A stretch of DNA of 64,000 nucleotides from Microbacterium sp. SLBN-154 (lineage in GTDB: Bacteria; Actinomycetota; Actinomycetes; Actinomycetales; Microbacteriaceae), in contig NZ_VFNL01000001.1 of NCBI RefSeq assembly GCF_006715565.1, positions 2,852,001 through 2,916,000 of the forward strand. Reading direction: 5' to 3'. This document shows, in pieces, positions 47,808 to 55,628 of the stretch. The translations under genes and the position numbers were made by a program. The notes beneath the pieces were generated by a model, which had not been told where the DNA came from, did not search any database, and saw nothing but the letters and a program-made list of their open reading frames with translations. Every line of letters begins with the position of its first letter. The stretch's first letter is position 1.

Positions 47808-48437
47808 TCAGGTGAAGGCGACCGCGCGCACCGGCGCGCCGTCGCCGCAGATCCTCAGCGGGAAGAACCCCACCCGCACCCTGTCGGGCAGCGTCGCCAC
47901 CCCGCGGACGTTCTCGACGATGAGGTGATCGGAGCCGAGGACGACGTCGTGGACGGGGAAGGCCGCCCCGCCCGTCGGGTCGGGGCTCAGGGTGTCGACG
48001 GCGATGACATGCACGCCGCGGTCGATGAGCATGCGCGCGGCAGCGGGATCGAGAGCCGGATGCCGCAGCCGCCGCCGATCATCGGTGAAGAAGGCGTCCC
48101 AACCGGTGCTGATCAGGGCGATGGACGGCAGCGTCTCGGGCAGCGCCCCCTGCGGATCGAGGTCGCGCCAGCCGTAGGTCTCGCCCTCGCCGACCCGAAC
48201 ACGGAGCACGATCGCGTCGCCCACGAGCTCGTCGAGACCGACCGACGCCATCGTCCGGCCGCCCGGGACGGTGTGCGAGGGGGCGTCGACGTGCGTCCCC
48301 GTGTGGGAACCCATCGTCAGCCGAGCGACATCGACCCCGTCCGCCGCAATGGTCAGCCCGGCCTGGACGTGCACCTCGGGATCACCCGGGTACACCGGCA
48401 TCCCGTCGGAGACGACATGGCTGAGATCGTGGATCAC
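47808..48437 (-). CDS. Cyclase-family metal-dependent hydrolase (kynurenine formamidase-like)
   Basis: This 209-residue protein of the cyclase superfamily carries the metal-binding motif SHTGTHVDAPSH (about 44-55) and conserved YPGDPEVHV, STGWD and ENV elements. Family members hydrolyse amides or cyclise substrates; kynurenine formamidase and isatin hydrolase are known examples. It is the last gene of a four-gene minus-strand unit (ureohydrolase, NTF2-like, NCS1 permease, cyclase), and its ribosome site GAGG lies just after the permease stop. In this context an amidohydrolase step on a nitrogen-rich compound is plausible but unproven. Confidence 0.85.
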   Translation of the reverse strand: MIHDLSHVVSDGMPVYPGDPEVHVQAGLTIAADGVDVARLTMGSHTGTHVDAPSHTVPGGRTMASVGLDELVGDAIVLRVRVGEGETYGWRDLDPQGALPETLPSIALISTGWDAFFTDDRRRLRHPALDPAAARMLIDRGVHVIAVDTLSPDPTGGAAFPVHDVVLGSDHLIVENVRGVATLPDRVRVGFFPLRICGDGAPVRAVAFT

Positions 48438-48443
48438 GGCGCC

Positions 48444-49820
48444 TCAGTCCGCGCGACTCGCGGCGAGGTGGCGTTCCGCCGCGAACGGCCCCCTGCGACG
48501 GGTGGGAAGCGAGACCAGCAGGTAGAGCAGGAAGGTGACCCCGAACGCCGGCACGGTCGCCCCGAACGGCAGCGGCCAGACGTAGGCCCACACGTAGGCG
48601 AGCACCGCGCCGACTGCCCAGGCTGCCACGGCCAGGAGGTTCACACCCCCGGTGTACCAGAACCGGCCGCCGGTGGACCGGAGGATGTCGTCGTCGTAGT
48701 CACCCCGCTTGATGAGGTAGTAGTCGACGATCATGATCGCGAAGATGGGGGCGAACAGCGCACTGATCGTCACGAGGAACGTGGTGAACTGATCCAGCAG
48801 CCCGAAGAACGTCGCGCCGATGATCGAGATGACACCCAGGACGAGAGCGGCGGGGAGGAACCGCACCCGCGACCCCGGTACGGCGTTGACCACCGTGGTC
48901 ACCATCCCGTAGACCACCATCGTGTTCGTCGCCATGACGGAGAGGAAGATGGCCACCGCGAACAGGGCGCCGAAGGGCTCCACGATGGTTGCGGGATCGA
49001 ACGGGATCGCCTCACCGCCGCTGAGGACCACATATCCGATCGCCGTCGCTCCGAGCGACATCGCGATCACGGTCGAGAGGGTGTAGCCCACGCCCGAGCC
49101 GATGACACCGGCGCGGGTCGAGCGCGCGAAGCGGTTGAAGTCGGCCGAGAGCACCGTCCACGAGATGGCGGTCGCCAGCACCACGTCGAACACGAGACCG
49201 GGCGTGTAGAACGGCACCTCGGGAGCCGGGATGGCGGCGAACTCCGCCGGGCTGAAGGTCGCGAACGAGACGGCGAAGATGTAGACCGCGATGGCGAGGA
49301 TGACCGCCGCGAACCACGGCTCCACCCGCGCCACCCCCGCATGACCGAAGATCGCGAGGATGACGACGATCGTCTGACAGATCACGGCGAAGAGCACGGG
49401 GCTCGAGAACCCCGTCACCGCTGCGACGATGTAATTCAGGGCGAGCCCGGCGAGCATGGCCTGCACCCAGCTCCACCCCATGAGGATCACGACGTTGGCG
49501 GCGACCGGGAGAAGGCTGCCGCGTGTGCCGAAGGGGCCCCGCGTGAGGGCCATCGTCGGGAGGCCCGTGCGGGTTCCGATCGCACCCACCGTCACGAGCA
49601 CAGCGGCGCCGAAAATCGTTCCCCCGACGATCAGGCCGATGACCGTGCCGAAGCCGACCTCGGGAACGAACAGCGTTCCTGTGAGCAGGGTGGTCACGAC
49701 GAGGTTGGCAGCGAGCCAGATCATCAGGATGCGACCGAGCGAATAGTCCCCGCGGACGGCCCCGGCGTCATCGGACTGGGACTGCAGGCGGCGATCGAGG
49801 CGGGTGTAGAGCGACATCAT
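48444..49820 (-). CDS. NCS1-family permease (purine/cytosine/allantoin-type)
   Basis: This 458-residue membrane transporter has about twelve hydrophobic helices. NCS1 hallmarks are the acidic N-terminus with GDYSLGRILMIWLAANLVVTT, GTRTGLPTMALTRGPFGTRGSLLP (about 88-110), WSWVQAMLAGLALNY, and DFNRFARS (about 228-235). Family substrates include cytosine, purines, allantoin, hydantoins and thiamine precursors; the specificity cannot be read here. The gene lies between the NTF2-like and cyclase genes in one transcription unit, which ties the import to the ureohydrolase and hydrolase. AGGAG precedes ATG at 49820. Confidence 0.88.
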   Translation of the reverse strand: MMSLYTRLDRRLQSQSDDAGAVRGDYSLGRILMIWLAANLVVTTLLTGTLFVPEVGFGTVIGLIVGGTIFGAAVLVTVGAIGTRTGLPTMALTRGPFGTRGSLLPVAANVVILMGWSWVQAMLAGLALNYIVAAVTGFSSPVLFAVICQTIVVILAIFGHAGVARVEPWFAAVILAIAVYIFAVSFATFSPAEFAAIPAPEVPFYTPGLVFDVVLATAISWTVLSADFNRFARSTRAGVIGSGVGYTLSTVIAMSLGATAIGYVVLSGGEAIPFDPATIVEPFGALFAVAIFLSVMATNTMVVYGMVTTVVNAVPGSRVRFLPAALVLGVISIIGATFFGLLDQFTTFLVTISALFAPIFAIMIVDYYLIKRGDYDDDILRSTGGRFWYTGGVNLLAVAAWAVGAVLAYVWAYVWPLPFGATVPAFGVTFLLYLLVSLPTRRRGPFAAERHLAASRAD

Positions 49821-49852
49821 CGGGCTCCTTGGGAGAGGGGAGAGGGAGGGTC

Positions 49853-50242
49853 TCAGCTGAGAGGCGAGAGGTGTTCGTGGACGGCGACGAGCTGTGCGTC
49901 CTCGACGGCGAAGACGATGGTTTCGCGCTCGCGGAAGGAGTCCTCACCGTCTTCGGTCGCCACCGTGGTGTCCACGGTGTGGGTGAAGACGGCGAACCCC
50001 GGGTGGAGCTGCACGAGCGGATCGGACGAGACGCACGATACGACGCGCCATCCCTCGCCGATCCACGAGTCCCAGAGCCGCTCGTAGGCGGCGCGGTCGT
50101 CGAGTCGACACGGCTCGGTGTGGAAGAGGAAGGTCGCCGAGGGCGCGAACAGGGAGAAGTACCGCCAGCCGTCGGTGGCGGCGTAGGCGTCGACGATCCC
50201 GGCCGCCGCCTGGATCACCTCGTCGTGCGTCGGGGTCCTCAT
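49853..50242 (-). CDS. NTF2-like (SnoaL/DUF4440-type) protein
   Basis: This 129-residue single-domain protein has the cone-shaped NTF2 fold pattern: an N-terminal helix block ([28 protein letters not shown]), [23 protein letters not shown], then strands ending in [10 protein letters not shown]. Such proteins include small isomerases, decarboxylase-like enzymes and AtzH-like accessory proteins of nitrogen-ring degradation. Its start overlaps the ureohydrolase stop (ATGA) and the NCS1 permease follows, so it is a member of that unit. No catalytic residues can be assigned with confidence. Confidence 0.78.
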   Translation of the reverse strand: MRTPTHDEVIQAAAGIVDAYAATDGWRYFSLFAPSATFLFHTEPCRLDDRAAYERLWDSWIGEGWRVVSCVSSDPLVQLHPGFAVFTHTVDTTVATEDGEDSFRERETIVFAVEDAQLVAVHEHLSPLS

Positions 50243-51204
50243 GCGTTCGCCCCCTTCGGAGCCATGGCGCTCAACAGCTCGTAGACGGTGTGGCTGGCCG
50301 CGACCGCGGTGATCTGCGCGTGGTCGTATGCCGGAGCGACCTCGACGACGTCGGCACCGACGATCGGCAGATCGCTGAGACTGCGGATGATGGTGAGAAG
50401 CTCACGGCTGGTGAGCCCTCCGGCCTCGGGGGTGCCGGTACCGGGGGCGTGGGCGGGGTCGAGGACGTCGATGTCGATCGACAGATAGACCGGCGCACCC
50501 GCGACGCGGGTGCGGATCCGCTCGATCGCACGCGCGACGCCGTCGCGCTCGATCTCGTCGGTCGTCACGATGGCGAAACCGAGTCGCTCGTCGTCGCTGA
50601 GGTCGCTCTTGTCGTACAGCGGACCCCGGATGCCGACGTGCATGCTGGCGGTGAGATCGATCAGCCCCTCCTCCGACGCCCGCCGGAACGGTGTGCCGTG
50701 GGTGGTCGGCGCGCCGAAGTAGGTGTCCCAGGTGTCGAGGTGCGCATCGAAGTGAATGACGGCGACCGGGCCGTGGCGCTCGCTGACCGTGCGCAGCAGC
50801 GGCAGGGCGATCGTGTGGTCACCGCCGATCGTGACCAGGCGCGTCGCCCGCTCGCCGAGCTTCCTCGCGGCGGCGGCGATTTCGGCCACCGCTGCATCGA
50901 TGTCGAACGGGTTGGCGGCGATGTCGCCAGCGTCGGCGACCTGCTGGGCTCCGAAGGGGAAGACGTCCTGGGCGGGGTTGTACGGACGCAGCAGTCGAGA
51001 GGCCTCGCGCACATGCGCCGGCCCGAAGCGCGCGCCCGGCCGGTAGCTGACCCCGCTGTCGAAGGGCACGCCCACGACCGCGACGTCCGCGCGCCCGACC
51101 TCGTCCAGCGTCGGCAGGCGCGCGAAGGTCGCGATGCCGGCGAATCGAGGGACGACGCTCGCATCCACCGGGCCGCGCGGTGTCGGAGAGGATGAGGGTT
51201 GCAT
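50239..51204 (-). CDS. Ureohydrolase (agmatinase/guanidino-hydrolase family)
   Basis: This 321-residue arginase-superfamily enzyme hydrolyses a guanidino group to urea and an amine at a binuclear Mn (or Ni) centre. The metal ligands are present in GGDHTI (about 148-153), HFDAHLDT (about 173-180, with its DxHxD set) and [19 protein letters not shown] (about 260-278). The best-known member is agmatinase SpeB; guanidinobutyrase, guanidinopropionase and guanidine hydrolase share the fold. Pairing with an NCS1 permease rather than polyamine genes makes plain agmatinase uncertain. ATG at 51204 is chosen, with AAAGG upstream. It is divergent from an XRE-cupin regulator. Confidence 0.85.
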   Translation of the reverse strand: MQPSSSPTPRGPVDASVVPRFAGIATFARLPTLDEVGRADVAVVGVPFDSGVSYRPGARFGPAHVREASRLLRPYNPAQDVFPFGAQQVADAGDIAANPFDIDAAVAEIAAAARKLGERATRLVTIGGDHTIALPLLRTVSERHGPVAVIHFDAHLDTWDTYFGAPTTHGTPFRRASEEGLIDLTASMHVGIRGPLYDKSDLSDDERLGFAIVTTDEIERDGVARAIERIRTRVAGAPVYLSIDIDVLDPAHAPGTGTPEAGGLTSRELLTIIRSLSDLPIVGADVVEVAPAYDHAQITAVAASHTVYELLSAMAPKGANA

Positions 51205-51226
51205 ATTAGTAAACCTTTGGTACGCT
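51199..51226 (+). promoter_or_regulatory. Candidate promoter of the XRE-cupin regulator in the divergent region
   Basis: TTGCAT (51199-51204) and TGGTACGCT (extended -10, TACGCT at 51221-51226) are 16 bp apart. The region also holds an AT-rich stretch, ATTAGTAAACCTTTGGTA, that overlaps the start of the ureohydrolase gene, so a protein bound here could affect both directions. Confidence 0.4.
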
Positions 51227-51297
51227 GGGCGCAACTGCTGCGCTGCACGCTACGCCCGTGCACGCCCGGCGTCAAGAGCGACGCGGAAGGAGGCGCG

Positions 51298-51882
51298 GTG
51301 AGGGCGATCCATCCCGCGGCCGAAGAGAAGGTGGCCCCCATCGGCGCCAAGCTGCGCGCCGCTCGCACTGCGCAGGGCATGTCGCTCGCGCAGGTGGCCA
51401 CGACCACCGGCCTGTCGAAGGGATTCCTCAGCCGCGTCGAGCGGGACGAGACCTCACCGAGCGTGTCGACGCTCGTGCAGCTGTGCCAGGTGCTGTCCCT
51501 GCCGATGGGTGCACTGTTCGCCGAGCCCGAAGTGCAGCGCGTGACCTGGGACGATGCTCCCCGCGTCAATCTCGGTGGCGTCCACGTCGACGATCGACTC
51601 CTTTCGCCACGTTCCGAACAGCGGGTGCAGCTGCTGCGCTCGGAGCTCGCCGCCGACGCCCACGGGGGCCGCGAGCTCTACACGATCAATTGCGACGTCG
51701 AGGTGGTCCACGTCGTCACGGGCCGGATGACCGTGCGGTTCGCCGATCGAACGGTCTCGCTCTCGCCGGGCGACGCCCTGACCTTCCCGGGCCGCGAACC
51801 GCACACATGGGAGGTCGACGGCGGCGCCCCCGCGGTCGTCCTCTGGGTCATCGTACCGGCCCCCTGGAGCGGCTCCGCCTGA
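51298..51882 (+). CDS. XRE-family regulator with C-terminal cupin domain
   Basis: This 194-residue transcription factor has an HTH_3 domain (about 14-72, LRAARTAQGMSLAQVATTTGLSKGFLSRVERDETSPSVSTLVQLCQVL) and a C-terminal cupin (about 110-190, with GRMTVRFADRTVSLSPGDALTFPGREPHTWE). Regulators of this layout (PuuR type) control polyamine, amino-acid and guanidino catabolism and bind a small ligand in the cupin. The GTG at 51298 is preceded by AGGAGG. It is divergent from the ureohydrolase operon and probably represses it. Its stop is one base from the stop of the convergent SQR-like gene. Confidence 0.87.
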   Translation: MRAIHPAAEEKVAPIGAKLRAARTAQGMSLAQVATTTGLSKGFLSRVERDETSPSVSTLVQLCQVLSLPMGALFAEPEVQRVTWDDAPRVNLGGVHVDDRLLSPRSEQRVQLLRSELAADAHGGRELYTINCDVEVVHVVTGRMTVRFADRTVSLSPGDALTFPGREPHTWEVDGGAPAVVLWVIVPAPWSGSA

Positions 51883-51883
51883 G

Positions 51884-53095
51884 TCAGAGCCGGCCCGGCA
51901 GGATGGCGTGCCAGTACAGCCAGGGCAGGATGCGGCGGTCGAAGATCCACGACAGCCGGTTCTCGCGGTACATCGACCGCCAGAACGGGATCGTCGGCTT
52001 GAGCTCCCCGCGATCGTCGAACTCCGCGAAGACGACCGTCGAGCGGGAGACGGTGAACGGGCAGACCGAGTACCCGTCGTAGCGTGCCGTCGGCCGACGC
52101 CCGGCGATCACGGCGGCGAGGTTCTTCGCCAGCACGTAGCTCTGCTTGCGCAGGGCCCCGCCCGACTTCGAATTCGTCGTGTCCGCGGCATCCCCCAGAC
52201 TCCAGACGCTCGGCCATCGGGGATGCCGGAGGGTCTCGGCGTCGACGGCGACGAATCCGCCGGGGTCGGATGCCGCGGAGAGCGGCGTCGCCTTGAGCCA
52301 ATCGGGGGCCGACTGGGACGGTTCGACCGACAGCACGTCGTAGTCGATCCTCTCCCGCGTCCCGTGCGATTCAAGCGTGACGTGACGCTCGTCGCCGTCG
52401 ACGATCGCCAGCTCGGTCGAATAGCGCACCTCGATGCCGTACCGGGCGACCACCCGCTCCAGCTCGGCGTCGATCTCGGGGATCCCGAACATCGTCGGAG
52501 TGGGAAGGACGAGGATGACGCGGATGTCGTCGAGCACGCCGATCCGACGCCAGTAGTCGCACGCCTGATACATCGGCTTCTGCCCTGCCCCCGCGCAGGA
52601 GGCGGGGCCGGGCGGCTGGACGAAGACCGCGGTGCCGCGCCGGAGGTCGCGCAGAGCCACGCTCGCCTTCCCCGCCAGATCGGGCTCGTAGTTCGACACC
52701 ACGTGCGGCGTGGTCAGCGCCGCAGACAACCCCGGCACTCGCGTCCAGTCGTGCTGTACGCCGGCGCTCACGATGAGGTGGTCGTATCCGATGACGTCGC
52801 CGCCGCCGAGGGTCACGGTCGAGCGTTCCGGATCGATGTCGCTCGCAGCATCCTGGATCCAGGTGACCCCGCGCGGGGTCACCTCGCCCTGAGGGCGCAT
52901 CGTCTCTTGAAGCCGCGCCGTTCCGCCCGCGACGTGCGAGAGAAGCGGCTTGTAGACGTGCTCGCTGCGGGGCTCGATGACGGCGATGTCGGAGACCCCG
53001 CGCCGGACGAGGCGACCGGCGACCGAGAGCCCGCCGTTGCCGCCGCCGATCACCACGACCCGGTGCCGGCGGGTCACCGTGGCGATGGGTGTCAC
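51884..53095 (-). CDS. Sulfide:quinone oxidoreductase-like FAD-dependent protein
   Basis: This 403-residue protein of the two-dinucleotide-binding flavoprotein superfamily has GGGNGGLSVAGRL (FAD site, 17-29), a second Rossmann segment (about 188-196), and LGDAAD near 300. Cysteines at C167 (PPGPASCAGAGQKP) and near 349 (YSVCPF) lie where type II SQR-like enzymes carry their redox pair; C179 is a third nearby. SQRs oxidise sulfide and reduce quinone at the membrane face; some relatives are persulfide or coenzyme A disulfide-type reductases, so the activity is only probable. The start overlaps the stop of the PPOX-fold gene (GTGA). Confidence 0.78.
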   Translation of the reverse strand: MTPIATVTRRHRVVVIGGGNGGLSVAGRLVRRGVSDIAVIEPRSEHVYKPLLSHVAGGTARLQETMRPQGEVTPRGVTWIQDAASDIDPERSTVTLGGGDVIGYDHLIVSAGVQHDWTRVPGLSAALTTPHVVSNYEPDLAGKASVALRDLRRGTAVFVQPPGPASCAGAGQKPMYQACDYWRRIGVLDDIRVILVLPTPTMFGIPEIDAELERVVARYGIEVRYSTELAIVDGDERHVTLESHGTRERIDYDVLSVEPSQSAPDWLKATPLSAASDPGGFVAVDAETLRHPRWPSVWSLGDAADTTNSKSGGALRKQSYVLAKNLAAVIAGRRPTARYDGYSVCPFTVSRSTVVFAEFDDRGELKPTIPFWRSMYRENRLSWIFDRRILPWLYWHAILPGRL

Positions 53096-53586
53096 AGGTC
53101 GAACTTCTCGTTCTCACCCTCGAGGCGCTCGCCGGTCACCTTGTGCTTGACGAAGGCGAGAAGCGTCGCGACCCGGCCGCCGGGGCTGTCCCAGTACTCC
53201 CCTCCCTCGGCGTCGAACCGGAGGAGGACGATCTCGGGATCCTCGGGACCGTTCGGGAACCAGGCCTCGACGCCTGGGTTCCAGAGCTCCCGCAGCTTCG
53301 CGTCGTCGGTCACCACCTCGGCGCGACCCGACAGCGACAGCCAGGCGTCGTTCGAGCTGAAGGACACCCCGACGCGGGGGTCGGCCTGGACGTGCTGCAC
53401 GGCAGACGCGTGACGCGCGATCACGAACCACAGATCGCCGTCGAATTCCGCCTCCTGCACGGTCAGGGGGTGCGCCTGGAGCGAGCCGTCCGCCGCGCGC
53501 GTGGTCACCATGGCGAAGCGGAACTTCTTCAGCAGCTCGCGGAGCTTGGCCTGCTCGTCGTGCCCTGGGGTGGCCGTCTCGTTCAT
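53092..53586 (-). CDS. PPOX-fold general stress protein (pyridoxamine phosphate oxidase-like)
   Basis: This 164-residue split-barrel flavin-binding protein is of the general stress protein 26 type. Typical pieces are FAMVTTRAADGSLQAHPLT (about 23-41), LWFVIARHASAVQHVQADPRVGVSFSS (about 52-78), LSGRAEVVTD and ELWNPGVEAWFPNGPEDPEIVLLRF. Such proteins bind FMN or related flavins and are induced by stress; the reaction is usually unknown. It starts at ATG 53586 with AGGGAC upstream, and is translationally coupled to the SQR-like gene, suggesting a shared redox-stress role. Confidence 0.84.
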   Translation of the reverse strand: MNETATPGHDEQAKLRELLKKFRFAMVTTRAADGSLQAHPLTVQEAEFDGDLWFVIARHASAVQHVQADPRVGVSFSSNDAWLSLSGRAEVVTDDAKLRELWNPGVEAWFPNGPEDPEIVLLRFDAEGGEYWDSPGGRVATLLAFVKHKVTGERLEGENEKFDL

Positions 53587-53775
53587 CACGTCCCTTTCGT
53601 CGAGGTGTGCGTCCATTCCATCCCGCGGGCACGAGGGGCCGCCCCCCGTTGACAAGCGGCCGCCACCCTGCCAGCGGAGCCGGATTCGCAGGCGGCTCCC
53701 AGCTTCGCGGGACCAAATCCGGCCTGCCGACGGTTCTTCCCTGTGACGCGGCAGCCAGCCGCGTGAGGAGGAACC

Positions 53776-54243
53776 GTGACGAACGAGTACCGCAAGACCC
53801 CCGAGGCGATCAGCGCCCTGACCGACCTGCAGTATCAGGTCACCCAGCGCGACGGCACCGAGCCGCCGTTCCGGAACGCCCACTGGAACAACCACGAGCC
53901 CGGAATCTATGTCGACGTGGTGTCGGGAGAGCCGCTGTTCTCCTCCACCGACAAGTTCGACAGCAGGACCGGGTGGCCGAGCTTCACGCGCCCCATCGAC
54001 CCCGAGGCGGTGACGACGAAGACGGACTGGAAGATGATCCTGCCGCGCACCGAGGTGCGGTCGGCGATCGCTGACAGCCACCTCGGGCACGTCTTCCGAG
54101 ACGGACCGCGGGATGCCGGTGGGCTTCGTTACTGCATGAATTCGGCCGCGCTGCGCTTCGTGCCTGCATCGGATCTGCAGGCCCAGGGGTACGGCGCATA
54201 CCGCAGACTGTTCGAGAACACCCAGAAGGAGAACGCCTCATGA
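53776..54243 (+). CDS. msrB: Peptide-methionine (R)-S-oxide reductase
   Basis: This enzyme repairs the R form of methionine sulfoxide in proteins. The 155 residues contain [39 protein letters not shown], the VTTKTD block, SHLGHVF and the active-site block [12 protein letters not shown], where Cys is the catalytic residue; the resolving Cys of many homologues is replaced by Ser (SSTDKF), and the usual zinc-binding CxxC pairs are absent, as in one MsrB subtype. GTG at 53776 has GAGGAGG upstream. It is coupled to msrA by ATGA. Confidence 0.95.
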   Translation: MTNEYRKTPEAISALTDLQYQVTQRDGTEPPFRNAHWNNHEPGIYVDVVSGEPLFSSTDKFDSRTGWPSFTRPIDPEAVTTKTDWKMILPRTEVRSAIADSHLGHVFRDGPRDAGGLRYCMNSAALRFVPASDLQAQGYGAYRRLFENTQKENAS

Positions 54244-54800
54244 CCAGTGGACCCACCGACACCGGAGCGATCACCCGCCTCCCCGGCACCGAGACCGCCG
54301 TCCTCGCGGGCGGATGCTTCTGGGGCATGGAGGATCTGATCCGCAGGCAGCCCGGAGTCCTGCAGACCCGCGTCGGCTACACCGGCGGAAGCAACGATCA
54401 CGCCACCTACCGAAACCACCCCGGTCACGCCGAGGCGGTGGAGATCGTCTTCGATCCGTCCCAGACGACGTACCGCGACATCCTGGCGTTCTTCTTCCAG
54501 ATCCACGACCCGTCGACGCTGAACCGTCAGGGCAACGACATCGGCACCAGCTACCGTTCGGCGATCTTCCCGCTGACCCCGGTGCAGGAGCAGACCGCGC
54601 GCGACACCATCGCCGACGTCGACGCCTCGGGCCTCTGGCCCGGCAAGGCCGTCACGACGATCGAGCAGGCAGGCCCCTTCTGGGAGGCCGAGCCCGAGCA
54701 CCAGGACTACCTGCTGCGCATCCCGAACGGCTACACCTGCCACTTCCCGCGCGCCGGGTGGGTCCTCCCCCGCCGCTCGGAGGCGACGTCGACGGTCTGA
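54240..54800 (+). CDS. msrA: Peptide-methionine (S)-S-oxide reductase
   Basis: This enzyme repairs the S form of methionine sulfoxide. The 186 residues carry the catalytic motif GGCFWGMED (about 25-33), TRVGYTGG, the [15 protein letters not shown] block, and [26 protein letters not shown]. The start overlaps msrB by ATGA, so both stereoisomers are repaired by one operon. An 11-bp inverted repeat after the stop is a likely terminator. Confidence 0.96.
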   Translation: MTSGPTDTGAITRLPGTETAVLAGGCFWGMEDLIRRQPGVLQTRVGYTGGSNDHATYRNHPGHAEAVEIVFDPSQTTYRDILAFFFQIHDPSTLNRQGNDIGTSYRSAIFPLTPVQEQTARDTIADVDASGLWPGKAVTTIEQAGPFWEAEPEHQDYLLRIPNGYTCHFPRAGWVLPRRSEATSTV

Positions 54801-54821
54801 TCCGCCGCTCTTCGCAGGTTT

Positions 54822-54862
54822 CGCCCCCGCGGTCAAGGGCTTCGTCCCCCGCCGCGGGGGCG
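54822..54862 (+). terminator. Hairpin after msrBA
   Basis: CGCCCCCGCGG (54822-54832) pairs exactly with CCGCGGGGGCG (54852-54862) across a 19-nt loop, 22 nt after the msrA stop and just before the next gene's ribosome site. Confidence 0.55.
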
Positions 54863-54893
54863 CGACCATTTCTCGGGAGAGAAGGAGGATGTC

Positions 54894-55106
54894 GTGACCA
54901 AGGACCTCAAGAAGGGCGATCGCGTCAGCTGGAGCACGTCGCGGGGGCGCACCCAGGGCAAGGTGGTGGAGCGCCGGACGAAGGACTTCCAGTTCGCCGG
55001 CCAGAAGTTCACCGCCAGTGACGACGAGCCGGCGTACATCGTCGAATCGGAGAAGAGCGGCGACAAAGCCGCACACAAGGGCTCCGCGCTGCGAAAGCTC
55101 TCCTGA
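54894..55106 (+). CDS. DUF2945 (hypervirulence-associated TUDOR-type) small protein
   Basis: This 70-residue basic protein has a single beta-barrel-like domain: LKKGDRVSWSTSRGRTQGKVVERRT near the start and KFTASDDEPAYIVESEKSGDKAAHKGSALRKL at the end. This is the small SH3/TUDOR-like DUF2945 fold found in many actinobacteria and fungi. Its function is unknown; nucleic-acid or protein binding is a common guess for such folds. GTG at 54894 has AGGAGG upstream. It stands between the methionine sulfoxide reductases and the cold-shock gene. Confidence 0.83.
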   Translation: MTKDLKKGDRVSWSTSRGRTQGKVVERRTKDFQFAGQKFTASDDEPAYIVESEKSGDKAAHKGSALRKLS

Positions 55107-55245
55107 TCCGCACCTGTTGCCGTGCTACGGTTGACGGGCTTCACGCGGGTCTGTTACCGGGCCGCGCTGAACACGTCCGCTCCGCACTTGTGGGAGCGGC
55201 ACACCCGGTCGCCTTCGCGGCCCGAAAAGAAAAAGGAAAGACACG
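55107..55245 (+). promoter_or_regulatory. Promoter and 5' leader of the cold-shock gene
   Basis: TTGACG (55131-55136) and an extended -10-like TGTTACCGG (55152-55160) could form the promoter, giving a leader of about 80 nt. Within it CCGCTCC / GGAGCGG (55177-55183 and 55193-55199) form a hairpin before an A-rich, purine-rich stretch with AAAGGAAAG as the ribosome site. Long structured leaders are typical of csp genes. Confidence 0.45.
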
Positions 55246-55449
55246 ATGGCCACTGGCACCGTGAAATGGTTCAACTCCGAGAAGGGCTACGGGTTCATCG
55301 CACCCGACGACGGCTCGGCCGATCTCTTCGCGCACTTCAGCGCGATCACCGGTGAGGGCTTCAAGGAGCTCCACGAAGCGCAGAAAGTCGAATTCGACGC
55401 CGAGCGTGGCCCCAAGGGCATGCAGGCTGCGAACATCCGCGCACTCTGA
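55246..55449 (+). CDS. Cold-shock protein (CspA family)
   Basis: This 67-residue OB-fold RNA chaperone binds single-stranded nucleic acid and melts secondary structure. Both RNA-binding motifs are intact: KGYGFI (RNP1, about 15-20) and DLFAHF (RNP2-type, about 29-34), preceded by [12 protein letters not shown]. The ATG at 55246 has AAGGAAAG upstream. A strong hairpin follows within 15 nt of the stop. Confidence 0.97.
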   Translation: MATGTVKWFNSEKGYGFIAPDDGSADLFAHFSAITGEGFKELHEAQKVEFDAERGPKGMQAANIRAL

Positions 55450-55459
55450 TCTTCATCCC

Positions 55460-55502
55460 GTCAGCCGGCGGGGGTGACCGAAAGGTCTCCCCGCCGGCTG
55501 AC
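55460..55502 (+). terminator. Strong terminator hairpin after the cold-shock gene
   Basis: GTCAGCCGGCGGGG (55460-55473) and its exact complement (55489-55502) form a 14-bp stem. Inside, GACC-GAAA-GGTC adds a second stem with a GNRA-type tetraloop. A T-rich GGCTTTCT follows. Confidence 0.85.
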
Positions 55503-55628
55503 GGCTTTCTGGGAACTCGGGCGTATACCGCTTCGTGGATACGAGGGTACGTACGCTGAAGGAAGCGATCGGCGTCCGCCTTTGGCTCCTCAGGCCGAAG
55601 TGGTCGCGATCGAAACCGAGGTAACCCC

